DNA from: Diaporthe sp. PMI_573
Lineage: Eukaryota > Ascomycota > Sordariomycetes > Diaporthales > Diaporthaceae
DNA length: 64,000 bases
Direction of reading: 5' to 3'
Assembly: GCA_021399435.1 (NCBI GenBank)
Contig: JAJTUP010000004.1
Location: 124,001 to 188,000, forward strand
A program made the translations under genes and the position numbers. Of the stretch, positions 23,669-35,801 are shown piece after piece. Positions within the stretch are counted from its first letter, which is position 1; each line of letters opens with the position of its first letter. The notes under the pieces are model-generated. The model did no database searches and was not told the origin of the DNA. It was given only the letters and a program-made list of their open reading frames with translations.

Positions 23669-24598
23669 ATGAAGCCGGTCGTCATCCTCAGCGCTCTCTT
23701 CGCCGCGGCAATTGCTGCCCCCAGCCCCGACGCTGTGGCACGCTCCCTTGCTCGCAGGAAGGCAGCGAGGGCCCAGCGGGCCCAGCACAGCAAGCCTCGC
23801 ATCCTCGCTGCGGGCTCGGACTATACCGAGAACTGGGCCGGCGCAGTCCTCACAGGGGACAGCGTCACAGCGGCGTCTGGCAGCTTCCCAGTCCTTAAGG
23901 CGGCGGTGCCCACCGAGAAGGAGGCCGGAGAGAAGGAATACACTGCGTCGGCGTGGGTTGGCCTTGACGGTTACAACTGCAACGGCCTCTGGCAAGCAGG
24001 TGTTGACTCTATTGTCGAGTCTTCGGGCGAGACCTCATTCTACGCGTGGTACGAGTGGTGAGTATCCACGAGCATTCAACACCGTCTCGGTGACCCGGAT
24101 CCCCTACGTTGAGTTCTGACGACGTGACATCAGGTACCCCGCCGACACGCAGGTTGTCGACCTTGGGGAGATCTCCGCTGGCGATGTAAGCTTCGTCTAC
24201 TGGTGCCGCGCCGCTGCGTTATGAGGGTTCTGAGAGGCTAACGAGTTACCCCCTTTCAGGTCATCAACGTCGAGCTCACGGCGGCCAGCACAACCGAGGC
24301 GTCTGTGGTTCTGGAAAACAAGACAAACGGCAAGAAGTTCACCAAGACCGTCACCTCGTCGGATGCGCTGTGCGGCACCGCTGCCGAATGGATCCTCGAG
24401 GACGTGACTTTCCAAGACCCCAACACCGGCCTGGCCAACTTCGGGTCCGTCACCTTCTCCGGCATCAAGGCTACGGTGGGCGGGTCGAGCACCTCTTCCG
24501 TCAGCGATGCTGTTATCATGGATATCAAGGACACCGACAAGAACATCCTCACGTCCTCCAAGGTCTCCGGTTCCACTGTCGTTGTGACTTATAACTAA
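23669..24598 (+). CDS. Eqolisin (G1) glutamic endopeptidase, secreted
   Basis: Three exons (23669-24057, 24134-24185, 24260-24598) give 259 residues. A signal peptide (about 1-17) is followed by a basic propeptide (S-L-A-R-R-K-A-A-R) and the mature enzyme from about residue 50 (Y-T-E-N-W-A-G). The catalytic pair is visible: Q109 in G-L-W-Q-A-G-V-D and E190 in A-A-E-W-I-L-E-D, with spacing close to scytalidoglutamic peptidase. Eqolisins are acid-active secreted proteases found mainly in filamentous fungi. Intron 1 splits the Trp of Y-E-W-Y-P-A. The start is the first ATG after the upstream region and begins the signal peptide. The adjacent M28 peptidase on the same strand suggests shared extracellular protein breakdown, which is inference. 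Confidence 0.95.
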
Positions 24599-25775
24599 GT
24601 GATGAGCAGATGGCAGTTGGCGATGACACCCAAAGCCGAGCTCAGTGGCGCACATTCTCCGGGCTTCTTGTGGGTGAAAGGTCAGGTTGAGGAGAACTCT
24701 TGATGTTCAGGTGAATTTTTTTTTTTTGGAAATTTGTAGATAATTCGTCCACCTACACAGCAAATCTGAAGCGCGAGCCTGTCGTTTTGCAGGTACAATT
24801 GACGAGACGGCAGGAAGTCGGCACACGGGACGCAACCGCGTGGTGAAGAAACCCTTTGCAACCAATGTTGGCCGACTGCACGTACTGTAACTGACTAATG
24901 TAAAGCAATTTAAAGGGCAGCACTGCACGGGCATCTGCCGAGGCGAGCACCCTGACTGGAATTCTCGAGGCCTCAAGCTCACGGAGGATATACGTGTGGG
25001 TCTCGGCAGATTGGTCTACCCCGTACACACATGAATGACTGTACTGTACTTTACCACTAGTAGGCCTGGTATCGGCTGCCGGGCCGGAGGGCGGCATGGC
25101 ACGCGACCGGGAGCCAAGACTCTGTCGGGCTCGGGATCGGAGTCTTTGACTCTAGTCATCAGTATGCATGTGTACAAAGGAGAGTGGGGGAAAAGTCACG
25201 GTGCCGAGGACGGGTCAGGCTAGGAGTAATTCCCTGTCGATGTCGTGACAGGGCGCCCCGATTTTCGCTCCTCGGTTGCGCTCTAGATTTGCCAATGGCG
25301 GGCGCAGAACGGAGTACTCCGCTGATCCTTTGCCTGGGGGTTTTTTTTTTCGGTCTAAGTGCGTGTGAGAGCGTGCATGAGACAGGGAGAGGGCGACAAA
25401 GAGACTTGAGATGTAGCTACAGAGACTGAGTGTGAATCGGCATGACTCCTTCATCATACACATCCAAAACTGGTTTTCTCGCAGTGCAAACTTTCACACT
25501 ACTCAAAAAGTGTGACCGATTTCTCACTCCCACGTGCATCTGTCTCGTCAGCAGGACAGCACAATTGGTTCATTGGGAATCTCCCCAACTCGAAGTCCCA
25601 CTCTGAACTTTAGTAGAGTTTCTTGTTCCGCTAAGAGTAATTTAGTCCGGCATCACCAAACCGCGTCCCGGTCGTCAAAGTTTAGCCTCAATTTGTCCCC
25701 TGCGGATGGTCGTGTAACAATATACAGCACGTACCCTGTTGACCGGACCCGCGTGCGAAAGTCTATTTCGACATC
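24599..25775. other. Intergenic, nothing recognised
   Basis: Contains T runs (about 24716-24727 and 25339-25350) and presumably the MFS promoter. No supported gene. Confidence 0.5.
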
Positions 25776-26662
25776 ATGAGCACTGCCAACAACAACCAGC
25801 CTGGGCGTAAGCCTGGACTTGCCTCGCTCTCCCCTGTCCCGGATGAGCAGACCCCCTTGATTGGGACCACCACGTCACTGCAACCGGGCCCCTATAATAG
25901 ATCGGCATGTGGAGACGACGACGACGACGACGGCGGCGGCGGCAACGAGGAGGATATCGACCCGGATGACTTTGACCTGCTGCTCACTCGTACGTCCTCG
26001 TACGCGACCGGGCTGCTGGGCCCAGAGGCGAACGAGACCCCGCTTCTCAGAGGTGACCGCAAATACAGCAGTAGCAGCAGGGCAGGCCGACCACCGCTCG
26101 TCTTCTCCAGCCGGCGGCCGTCTGTGACGAGCGAGGCCCTCGAGGATGAGGTGGTCGCCGAGCTGGACAGGGCACCGCCACTCTTCCTTGGGGGCATTTC
26201 TCATGGCCGCTTCTGGTGGATCTTTGGCAGCGTCCTGGCCCTTCACTTCGTCTCGTGCTTCGACGGCACCATCATGGCCTCGTCGCACCCCGTCATTACC
26301 TCCTACTTCCAGAGCTCAAACTCGGCGTCGTGGCTGTCGACCGCCTTCCTGCTCACCTCGACCGCCTTCCAGCCGCTGCTCGGCCGGCTGTCCGACACGG
26401 TCGGCCGCAAGGGCCCCTACCTCGTCACGGCAACGATATTCGCCCTGGCAACCCTCTGGTGCGCACTTGCCCAGAGCATGGCGAGCTTCATCGCCGCCCG
26501 GGCCGTCTGTGGTATCGGGGCCGGTGGGGTCATGACCCTAGGAAGCATCATCGTCTCGGATCTGGTGCCTATCGAGAGGAGAGGCGGTGAGTACCCACCC
26601 CAAGGCTGCCCCGTGCAGGGCCCTGCCGAGCCGTGTGATTTGTGTGTTGATTTGTATCTGTC

Positions 26663-26693
<31 letters not shown>

Positions 26694-28194
26694 GTGAACT
26701 GAACTGATCCATCAAACCGTGTGCAGCATACCAGTCTTATATCAACATGGTGTATGGTGTTGCATCGACATCCGGCGCCGCTCTTGGTGGCTTTCTTGCC
26801 GAGAATCTGGGCTGGCGCGCAGAGTTCGGCATCCAGGTGGCCCCTTTGCTTCTCTGTGTCGGCGTCTCGGCCATCACGATCCCCGGCGATCTTGGGATGG
26901 ACGTCCAGGCCCACAAGGAGACGATGCTCCAAGCGATGAAGCAGTTCGACTTCAGAGGCTCTTTTTTCCTGACCACCTCTATCACCTTCCTCATCCTCGG
27001 CCTGAATCTCGGCGGGAATGTCCTCTCCTGGACCCACCCCTTCGTTCTTATATCGCTGGCCTTATTCGCCGTGACCTTCCCATCATTCCTGTGGGCTGAA
27101 CGGTCTGCATCACGGCCCATCATGCCTCTCCGCCTGATACAGCGGTCGCCCCACGCCAACATGATATTCGCCAGTTTCCTCTCCGCTTTTATCATGAATA
27201 CCGTGCTGTTCAACATGCCCCTTTACTTTCAGGCTGTGCTCCTCACCTCGGCCACAACGAGTGGGCTGTGCCTTGTAAGCCAGCAATGCCCTGAAAATTA
27301 CACCCACTGCCCTGTCAGGCCCTATCCTCTCAACATACTGACTTTCAGATCATCAGATGGTTCCCACAATTGTCTCCAGCACCTGTGGCACTGCAACCGG
27401 CTTCATGGTTACAGTAAGTGAACTCTTTTGGGCGGGACATCACCCTGTTCACGTCTGCCGCTAGCACACATAGGGTGCCAGTGCTTGCCTTGACCAAGTC
27501 AATTGCATTTCACCGCTGTGAACATTTTCCCGCATATTAATATACTAAACACAAACAAATCTCTCTAGTGGACTAAGCGCTTGAAGTGGCCCCTCGTGCT
27601 CGGTGCGGTCTTGTTCCTCGTTGGGACGGTCGTCCTCTCATCGATGCAGCGTGGTTGGCCGCTCTTCATCTATCTCATATTCCTTGTGCCACACTCGATG
27701 GGACAGGTACGTCGCCCCCTCGGAATATCTCATCAGAGTTTCCAGCTCGGCCTGTAAAACACCAATGCTAATCTTTGCATCAGGGATTTGCATTCCCCGG
27801 CACCTTTATAGCTATTCTTGCGGCCAGTGAACAGGCGGAGCAGGCCGTCGTCACCAGTACTTTAATTCTCTGGCGAAGCGTGGGTACTGTTCTTGGCATA
27901 GCAGGAAGCAGCCTTATTATACAGAATTCACTCTGGGTTTACCTTGAGATATACGTCACCGACAGGGCAGCAAAAGATGCTGGGTTTCTTGGTGGCAAGG
28001 ACGAGGTGATTGAAAGAGTCAGAGAGAGTATTGAGGCCATCGGGAAAATGAGAGGTCTGGTACAGGAGCAAGTTGTAATGAGTTACGAGGCTGCCATCAG
28101 GGCCGCCTTCATATCTTGTATTTTCCTCGCCATAGCCAGCCTTGTACTATTATTGCCAATTAGGCTGCCGCGCTTAGGCGAAAGGAAGAAGTAG
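25776..28194 (+). CDS. MFS multidrug-type transporter (14-span, DHA-like)
   Basis: Five exons (25776-26586, 26727-27274, 27357-27413, 27569-27706, 27784-28194) give 654 residues. A long hydrophilic N-terminus of about 145 residues contains an Asp run and a Gly run. Membrane segments begin near G-R-F-W-W-I-F-G. Diagnostic MFS signatures include F-D-G-T-I-M in the first span, G-R-L-S-D-T-V-G-R-K-G between spans 2 and 3, and R-A-V-C-G-I-G-A-G-G in span 4. Exon 3 is only 57 bases and starts at 27357, because the alternative acceptor eight bases earlier breaks the frame. Intron 1 carries a TCTG microsatellite. Relatives export drugs, toxins or basic amino acids at the plasma or vacuolar membrane; the cargo here cannot be told. 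Confidence 0.9.
26657..26694. repeat. TCTG microsatellite inside MFS intron 1
   Basis: About nine TCTG units with small interruptions, within the 26587-26726 intron, upstream of the acceptor. Confidence 0.85.
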
Positions 28195-31100
28195 GAAGCC
28201 TGGCTGTTAAAATCTCAAGGGTCTGCTGCAACAGTGCCTGTAGGAGAGATTGAACACTCGGGCTCCGACGGGGGCCTGTGGGAACCTTGTTACGGTGTGT
28301 TCAGAGCATATGCGATACTGGCTCGGGAATCTCGGCACCACATGGGAAGATGGAATAGGAGGCGCTCTGAGAAATTCTCAAGCATGGAAAGCACTTGAGA
28401 CGTGGACACCACATTCGCTTGGTTTGGGCAGACACGTTGAAACCGAGCCTTTTCTGCCATTGTCAGCCTAGCAGTCAAGAACATGTAGCCTCAAGCAGCT
28501 CCGTGGCAGACGGGGCTAATCCTCGTCTAATACATGTAATTATGTGAGGACTCACGTGAACATCTGATGATGACCATTGTTCAACAAGAGCACTGGAGCC
28601 CGGAGCTACTGCTTGGGCTTTCTTGAGTATTCATTTCCATACCAGAGCTCATTTGGCGCTGCCCGAGTGTAACAGAACGTCTCACACGAAGCTCTTGTGT
28701 CTCGTGCAATTTTGTTAGGAGCTCCTACAAACAGCAAATGCATTCCTTGAATGTCTGAAGGAAAGAAGCTGCCTCATCTCTGTGTTTCGGACATTTTGGA
28801 AACAAGAAAAGCCTTGAGTATTGTTGGGCGTGGTAGGAATCAATAGAATGGAAATCTTCATGTCCTGAACAATGAACAATGAGCAATGCATGATTCGGTA
28901 ACTGTTTATGATTTTCTCTGTATCTGCCTCTTCCCATACACTGCTCGTCACAGTACATCGTCTACGCCTTTATACAGGGCTTGAAATGCCTGGGTTGACG
29001 AGGTTTGGGATTGTTCGTCGTGGTTGTGAAAACGGCACTGAAATGCCCGACTCAGGATGCGCACGATTTGAAAAATGGGCACAAAACCTCAACTACCAAC
29101 TACCAATGCTTGGATATTGCATGCGTAAGTCACATTCAAGAACCTGTCTGCATCTGAAGCCATAGCTAAATTGATCTGTTCCAAGTCCACAGGATGGCTG
29201 AGGCCTGTGATTACTACTCGAGAAACGCGCCAGTAGGGCAAGAACAGGTTCGTCCAGCGGCGAGTGTGTATTGAAATAGCAATTGGCGGCGCTACTACAA
29301 AAGGACAAATAGTCCTAGGGTTTCCCAGATGAGGGGACGATCTTTATGCAATCCATGCAAAGCTTGACTCAATTTACGCCTGAGCTTCTGTTTGGGTGTT
29401 TAACGAGATAGAACTCACATGCTGGGACAATCATCGACCACAAAGGCGAAAATGCTTGGGTGGTTTGGCTCCGCTGACGACCGGTATCCATACGTAAGCA
29501 AGAGGACCTGAAGCGCTGTCACGATGAGGTGCGAAAATACTATGAGAAACAAGGTGTGCTGCGGCGCTGACCTTCCTTGTGACAGCTGACATGTTTAGAG
29601 TTGGGCATCGGGACAACATTAACATTTTACGCTGCAGGAAATCCAAACGCAGCATTTAAAGTCTCCAGGGAATTTCGAGCAGCCCGAGTGTCGTGATTTT
29701 AAACCCTGATTGCGTGGCAGGGTATAATTATAAAAAAGAGTATTACCCGGTTAGTGACATATTCTGGGATTTGCTCTGACTATTTCAATACTTGGCCCTT
29801 CTTATGAGCAAGCCTAAACATATACAGGCTGACAGGGGCTTGATGAAAGCACTTGGCATGAAACCTTGGTGAGCATGGTAAGATGTTCGAATCTGAATCA
29901 TACTTGGCGGTATTTTGATGATGTTCTAGTATTGTATCTATGGGCTATCCAATGCTGTTGAGGCCAGTGACTTAAGAAACCCGGAGAATGGGCGAACGTG
30001 ATATTGTTCCCGACGGCAAGCCACGGCGTTCAGAGGCGTGCAGCAGAAACTAGTGGCTGCGGGTGCTTGAGACACAGCGACACAGCGACACATGCATGCA
30101 GCAAGCGGCCGCCCTGGATGACGCAGGAAAAGCAAAGGTAGTCCCTATCAGTGTCCATCTCAGAGTCGATAAGGCCTGACTGCTGCTTCGAGTTCATACA
30201 CCCATCCATCGTCTCCCATCACCGAGTAGACGCGCTGCGCATGCCATCTTTTCAAGTATCTATGAAAGGTTGAAAGCCTCTCGAACATTTGAACGCTGCT
30301 ACGTATGCCGAGATATTGCGGATTGTACTCGGGTGCTCTCGATGGGCGGCACGACATGTACAGGGTTTGAGTATCTAGGTACCTAGGGAGGTACCTATGT
30401 ATGGAATAAAATGCCAATGCTCGTGTGTGCCTGCCTCACGATGCCCCTCGAGAATGTGTTGTGACCCGTTTCCGCCCCTGGCAGGAAGTCACCGCCCGAC
30501 TTTCCTTTGCCAATCATCTAAACTTGTTGTCCGGGTGACATCCTGGAAACATGGAATGTTTGCAACCTGTCGCGGCACGGTATTCGAAGTTACAGCCATG
30601 CCTACATGTCCTCCACTTGCTCCGGGCCCATTTCAAACTACACATGTATGCTTCGACAATACCGGCTACCGGACCAATATACCAGGGCGTGGCACTGGCA
30701 AGTACGGCACAAAAATAATATTCAGGATTCATTCCCATCTCCGTCCCTCCCGTGCCTGCACATGCAATTGCTGCACTGCGCCGTCATTGTGCCGCCGAGG
30801 GGTTCCGTCTCACAGGCGTTAATTCTATTGTCCGAACATCTCATCCAAAGCAATCCAAAGCAAGCCTTGGCGTTTCAATCAGTGCCTCCCTGGCTCTGAC
30901 AAGGGCGGCTCAATCCTGCTGATCAAGGGGTGCACCGGCAGAGGAGGCAGCCAGGGCAACCAGGCCGTCATCAGGCTCGCTTGTCGCTCGGCACAAACGT
31001 TCCGTGTGGGTGTGCCAGTTATGCCAGCCCTGCATATCCCTTGGGCTCGGCGCCGGCAACACGGCAACGTCCTTGAGGATCGGCAACGCAACATTCCACG

Positions 31101-32229
31101 AGGCCAAGCACAGCCTGTCAGCTTGTCCAGCCCAGGCAGCTGCCAGGGCCTTCTATTGTAATAACTTGCAGCAAAGCAGAGAAAAAAGTTGGACCATCAA
31201 GCCTGGGCGCCGCCTGCACAGTGCACCGGTGAAACTGCCAGACAGGACCCAAAGAGCTTGCCACAAGTGTCCCGGTGAAAACACAGACACACGGACACAC
31301 GGACACATAGACACACATACCAACACGCACCAACACACCACTGATGACTGGGCCCGCGGTACGACTGCGCCGCCAATAAACAGTAGAAGGTGGTCGCTTG
31401 TCGCTGCAATTTTCCCCTTGCCTGTTGCCTGCAGTCAGTTGTGGAGCAAAAAGGCCGGTGGGCTGGCTTTTGCTTGGCCGAGGCGACTGGACGACCTGCC
31501 TCTTGACGGGAATAAAGTCTTGGCTCTCACCTCTCTGTTTCTCCGGCAGCTTGGCGAAGGATCCTACGCTGCCCAGAACCGGACTCGCTCAGCACTTCGG
31601 ACTGGGGCAAAACGGCACGCGCTTGGCTTCTTTTTATCTGGCGGCTTCCCGCATCCTCGCAAGAGGCCGGTGCTACGCTGCGCTTCCCTGACCTACTTAT
31701 CATACACACATCCACCTGTCAAAGCAGTCTGCGTGGCCGGACCGGAACAGGAGAGAAAGACTTCAGAGAGACACTAATACACCATCGACTGACTGATTAC
31801 CCTACCGAGTGCAACTGCTTGCCCTGCTTCGGAGTGTGACGAGACGAGACGCTTCTTTTTGGTGCAGCCTGATTCACTTTTGGACCATCCAAAAGACCCA
31901 CAAGCGACTGCAAAAACCCCGTGCTCCTCCTCCTCCGGCCAGCATCTCATCATCTCACGCTATTGTTGGGGCCAACAGCAAGCTTCAAGCTCTATTCTGC
32001 CGAGCTGGAGCCGTCAATGGACTTCATTTGACAGCTTTTCTGTAGCCTGTTCAACAAATCTGGCCGGGCGGCTTTTTGGCACGAAGAGTGCTCTGCTATG
32101 CTGAGACTTCTGTCGACAACTGTGACTTGTCTTGACATCTGGGCGCAGCCCACCACGAGGCAGCGCCCCGTCTTCCCGGGTTGACCACGCATAAACACAA
32201 CCGACGCCCGCCCCGAGTCGACCGCCGCC
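28195..32229. other. 4 kb gene-free region
   Basis: No protein or RNA gene was recognised on either strand. A 12-bp palindrome CTAGGTACCTAG sits at 30375-30386 and an ACAC-rich tract at 31281-31340. A 257-codon plus-strand frame (31004-31777) has a low-complexity, motif-free translation and probably lies in the promoter or 5' leader of the acyltransferase gene. Confidence 0.5.
31281..31340. repeat. ACACGGAC/ACAC-rich tract
   Basis: Imperfect tandem ACACACGG and CAACAC units over about 60 bp, read directly. Confidence 0.75.
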
Positions 32230-33792
32230 ATGACTGCTCACCAGTCCGCAAAGAACGTGAAGTGGGTCGAGGGCCTCAGGGGCATCGCTTCGGTCATGGT
32301 CGTCATGACCCATGTTGCTCGCGCCTTCGACTACGCCCTCTTCTTCCCAAGGGACGGGGCAGACGTGCCGCCTCGCCTCTGGCAGCTCCCCATCATCCGC
32401 ATTCCGGCGCAGGGCAGGATAGGCGTCCCCATCTTTGCCTTCCTCACCGGCTTTGTATGCGCCCTCAAGCCGCTCAAGCTTGGCCGGAACCGTCACCAGC
32501 AGGGCGATGCCCTCATGGCCGTGGCCAAGAGTGCTTTCCGACGGCCTCCCCGCCTGGTCCTGCCGGCAGCCATCGCCACCTTCATCAGCTTCTGCCTCAC
32601 CGCCATCGGAGGGTACGAGACGGCGCACTTCTGCGACTCATTCTGGGTTCGGTTCGACGCTCCCGGCATGGCGCCCACCTTCATGCGTGAGGTGGAGCGC
32701 CTGTTTCGCACGCTGCTGACCACCTGGACGAACACAGACAACCCATACGACCGCCATCAGTGGGCCATGCGGCCGCTGCTGGTGGGCGCGTTCCAGGTGT
32801 ACATCCTGTTGGCTGCCACCATGGGCATGAGGGTCAGGTACCGCATGGTCATTCACCTTCTGCTCATGGCATACTGGTGGCTGAACAAGCAGGCCAACAC
32901 CGAGACTTTTGGCTCGTTGATATCCCTCGGCACACTCCTGGCCGACCTGTCTCTGCACCGTCCGACCCAGAACTTGATCGCCTCCAACCACCGCGTCTTG
33001 TCCCTGGTCGTGGCGCCCCTGCTCATCATCAGCGGGCTGTTCCTGGGCTCTTACCCCCAGGAACACGAGGACTGGTCCCGGTGGTCCCTTGGCCTGCAGC
33101 AGACTTTTGTAAACATGGACCCTCCGCCTGGGGTATCTCGCGGCAGCCTCCTCGTGCCCGAGGGCACAGATGCTCGCCGCCGCTTCTCCTCGATAGCGAT
33201 CCAGTCCTGCGCGGTTGCCATTTTCATCAGTCCTTTTCTTCGCGAGTTGCTAAGCAACAGGTATTTTCTTTGGCTTGGCCGACACTCGTTCGCCGTTTAC
33301 CTGGTCCACGGAACCATCCTGAGGACTGTCGGCATGTGGATCGCATATGGATTGACGCCCAGGTTTGAAGAGCATGAAGATGGCACGTTCGAGGAGTTCC
33401 TGCACATAAGAAGCAAGAGCAGGGTCTGGATGGCGATGCTGGTGTTTGTGGTGTTGACTTACACCGCAGCATGGGCTTGGATGCGCTGGGTCGACACCGC
33501 ATGTGCGCGGGCAACGCAGTGGCTGGAGAGCAAAGTGTTCCAGGCCGAGGACGACGAGGATGCTGATGAAGCTGAGAAGGGCTTCAGGGGTGCCCTTGTC
33601 GACAAACACGCCAGAGACCACCAGTGGATGGCCGGCATGGCGGGTCCAGCGGTCGACGCCAACACGGACGGAAGCTTGCCATCAGCCGCTGGCACTCAGA
33701 ATCACCGTCGATCAGTCAGCCAGGCGGCCTTTATGAATCTGGGCTCACCACTCAGGACGGGGTCTCTGGATAATGGAGGACGACCACCATGA
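32230..33792 (+). CDS. Acyltransferase 3 family membrane protein
   Basis: A single exon of 520 residues. The N-terminus has the family hallmark W-V-E-G-L-R-G-I-A-S followed by a conserved H (V-V-M-T-H), the proposed catalytic region of the acyltransferase 3 (OafA-like, PF01757) family. About ten hydrophobic segments follow, including W-L-G-R-H-S-F-A-V-Y-L-V-H-G near residue 360, another typical block. The last 80 residues are hydrophilic and acidic (a D/E cluster near 440-450). Relatives transfer acyl groups to sugars, lipids or antibiotics at a membrane; the substrate is unknown. The start is the first ATG after an in-frame stop-rich leader. No cluster partner is evident nearby. Confidence 0.92.
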   Translation: MTAHQSAKNVKWVEGLRGIASVMVVMTHVARAFDYALFFPRDGADVPPRLWQLPIIRIPAQGRIGVPIFAFLTGFVCALKPLKLGRNRHQQGDALMAVAKSAFRRPPRLVLPAAIATFISFCLTAIGGYETAHFCDSFWVRFDAPGMAPTFMREVERLFRTLLTTWTNTDNPYDRHQWAMRPLLVGAFQVYILLAATMGMRVRYRMVIHLLLMAYWWLNKQANTETFGSLISLGTLLADLSLHRPTQNLIASNHRVLSLVVAPLLIISGLFLGSYPQEHEDWSRWSLGLQQTFVNMDPPPGVSRGSLLVPEGTDARRRFSSIAIQSCAVAIFISPFLRELLSNRYFLWLGRHSFAVYLVHGTILRTVGMWIAYGLTPRFEEHEDGTFEEFLHIRSKSRVWMAMLVFVVLTYTAAWAWMRWVDTACARATQWLESKVFQAEDDEDADEAEKGFRGALVDKHARDHQWMAGMAGPAVDANTDGSLPSAAGTQNHRRSVSQAAFMNLGSPLRTGSLDNGGRPP

Positions 33793-34578
33793 AGCTAAGA
33801 TAGAAGACGGTGCCGGCGACGACGAGGCCACAGGATCGTGTCGCGGGCCTGCGACTTGTGCAAACAACAGCCCCTGGCGAGTCGAGCGCGGAATGAGTCT
33901 TGTTTATGTTGTTGATACCGAGAATCGATTGGGATTGCGGCGCTTGGATTGGGTCACTATACAATACACCTGAATCGTGATTGTCATTGTGGAGGGATTG
34001 TCCCTTGGGGCCGACGCAAAGTGGGAGGATCTGCAGCCTCAAGCTCTTTCTTGCACAATGCAGCACTGGGAACGGGGTCAAAGCATCTGCGGAGATGGGG
34101 CTTTGGACGTTATGCCATCATGTATTTATTCGAGCATCATGAGCCCAGATACCACGAAATAATGGCAGCGGCCGAGCAGTGAGGGCATGGGGAGAAGGGG
34201 ATCTGTTGTACCTGCACACATAATTAGATACAGCCGTGGAGAAAGACGACCGGCTTTAGAGGGGCCCAAAACCCATGTCTAAACGGATGCTGTTCTGGCT
34301 TATATAACAATTCATTGATACCAACAATTGAGACCAATCACGATGTTCCGAAGGAATCAGTCGTGTTTTAGTAAGGCTCAGGGGCTTGCGGCCGACCATG
34401 TTTCAGAAAAAGAGCCTGTCGGGAAAGGCCGAGCTTGTCACAGACCGGGAACCCGACCACGACCAAATCGACCACATCGGCCGCTTGATCAACAGTTCAG
34501 ATCCCTCTTATTCAACACCTAGACTTGCCACAAAAATCCAGTCCCACTTTCTGGTCACATTTAGGACCGCAAGCAGAC
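33793..34578. other. Intergenic, nothing recognised
   Basis: Likely 3' region of the acyltransferase gene and promoter of the SET-domain gene. Short frames only. Confidence 0.5.
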
Positions 34579-35801
34579 ATGAGCTTGGTCCAGATCTCTA
34601 CGCAGCGGTGCGGGAGATGGCTAGCTGCGTTGTTGCTGCTACCCGCCCAGCAAGCCTTTTCGCTATCAGACCAGATGCTCAAGGAGGTCGACTACCCTGT
34701 TTTGCCTCTGTTTGGCCCAATGCTGACTGTATGTAATTATTATGAAGGCTCGCCGCTGTCCATCATTCCCCCCAATTGACGGAAATCTCTGATTGTAAAT
34801 GCAGTGTACCGCCCATTCACATCAGCTCCCGTTGCCAAGTGAGCAACAGGATGAAAGATCAATATGGGAAATGAAACCCTCACCGGGGAAAGGTCGCGGG
34901 CTGTTTGCTGCCAAAGACATTCCGAAAGGAACACATGTGCTGGTCGAGACACCCCTCTTGATCGTGAGCCCTCCAGCGCTGGTTCCAGGCATGGGGTATT
35001 CCCTGTCCGAAATGGCTGCCGATGTGGAACACGAGTACGCGCGGCTCAGCCCGGAGCAGCAGGAAGAATATCTCTCGTGCCACGAGCAAAGACTCGAGGG
35101 AGATAGCCAGGGCGAGTCAGGCCGGCTCATGGCGATCCTCCGGAGCAATGCCTACAATTTGGACGACGGCAGAGTTGCCATCTATCCCAAGGTGGCACTC
35201 ATCAACCATTCTTGTCAGCCCAATGTGCTGAACGCTGACAATGGAGGCACGAGGGTCATCGTAGCTACACGGGATATTCAAGAGGGAGAAGAGGTATGCA
35301 GTAGCAGACACCAGCTGGTGGACAACCACACCACTGATCTCATCTCTGATCTCAAAACAGCTGACTTCTTCCCACCCACAGATCTTCACAACATACATCC
35401 CACTGCTGATGGATACAGAAAGGCGCCATCAGAGGCTTCACCCGTACGGATTCCGTTGCGACTGCGCAGCCTGCCTGACTGGGGCCTCGGACACGAGACG
35501 GGTTCAGGCTGGCAAAGACCTAGAAGAGTTGGAGAACTCGCTGCGGACACCTGGCACGAGGACAAGGTTTGCAAAGAACAAGCTCATGTCAACAGCTCAA
35601 GCCCTGGCAGAGTACGTTGAAGAGGAAGGATTCGCCGATTATTACGTCAAAACAAGCCGGCTGGCCTTGGACCACGCCGCCCTGGCCGGCAACAAGAGCA
35701 ACGCCAGAAAGTGGGGAACGAGACACCTGAAGCATCATGAGATGGTTGACAGAAACTCGAGCGGGTCGCGACAGGCCCAGAGACTCCTGGACTCGTTATG
35801 A
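34579..35801 (+). CDS. SET-domain protein (SMYD/SET5-like) with N-terminal signal
   Basis: Three exons (34579-34728, 34805-35293, 35382-35801) give 352 residues. Exon 1 encodes a basic then hydrophobic N-terminus (R-W-L-A-A-L-L-L-L-P-A) that looks like a signal peptide. The SET domain runs from G-K-G-R-G-L-F-A-A to the post-SET region. It shows N-H-S-C-Q-P-N (SAM and lysine-channel motif), G-E-E followed by a Y (I-F-T-T-Y), and G-F-R-C-D-C-A-A-C, a zinc-binding post-SET cluster. SET proteins methylate lysines using S-adenosylmethionine. Exon 1 joins in frame through a GTATGT donor, but an alternative start at the ATG at 34800 just before exon 2 would remove the signal. The secretory prediction is therefore tentative while the family call is firm. 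Confidence 0.85.

Noticed and set aside
31004..31777. 257-codon plus-strand frame upstream of the acyltransferase
   Set aside because: Low-complexity and motif-free; it includes an ACAC tract and probably lies in a promoter or leader.
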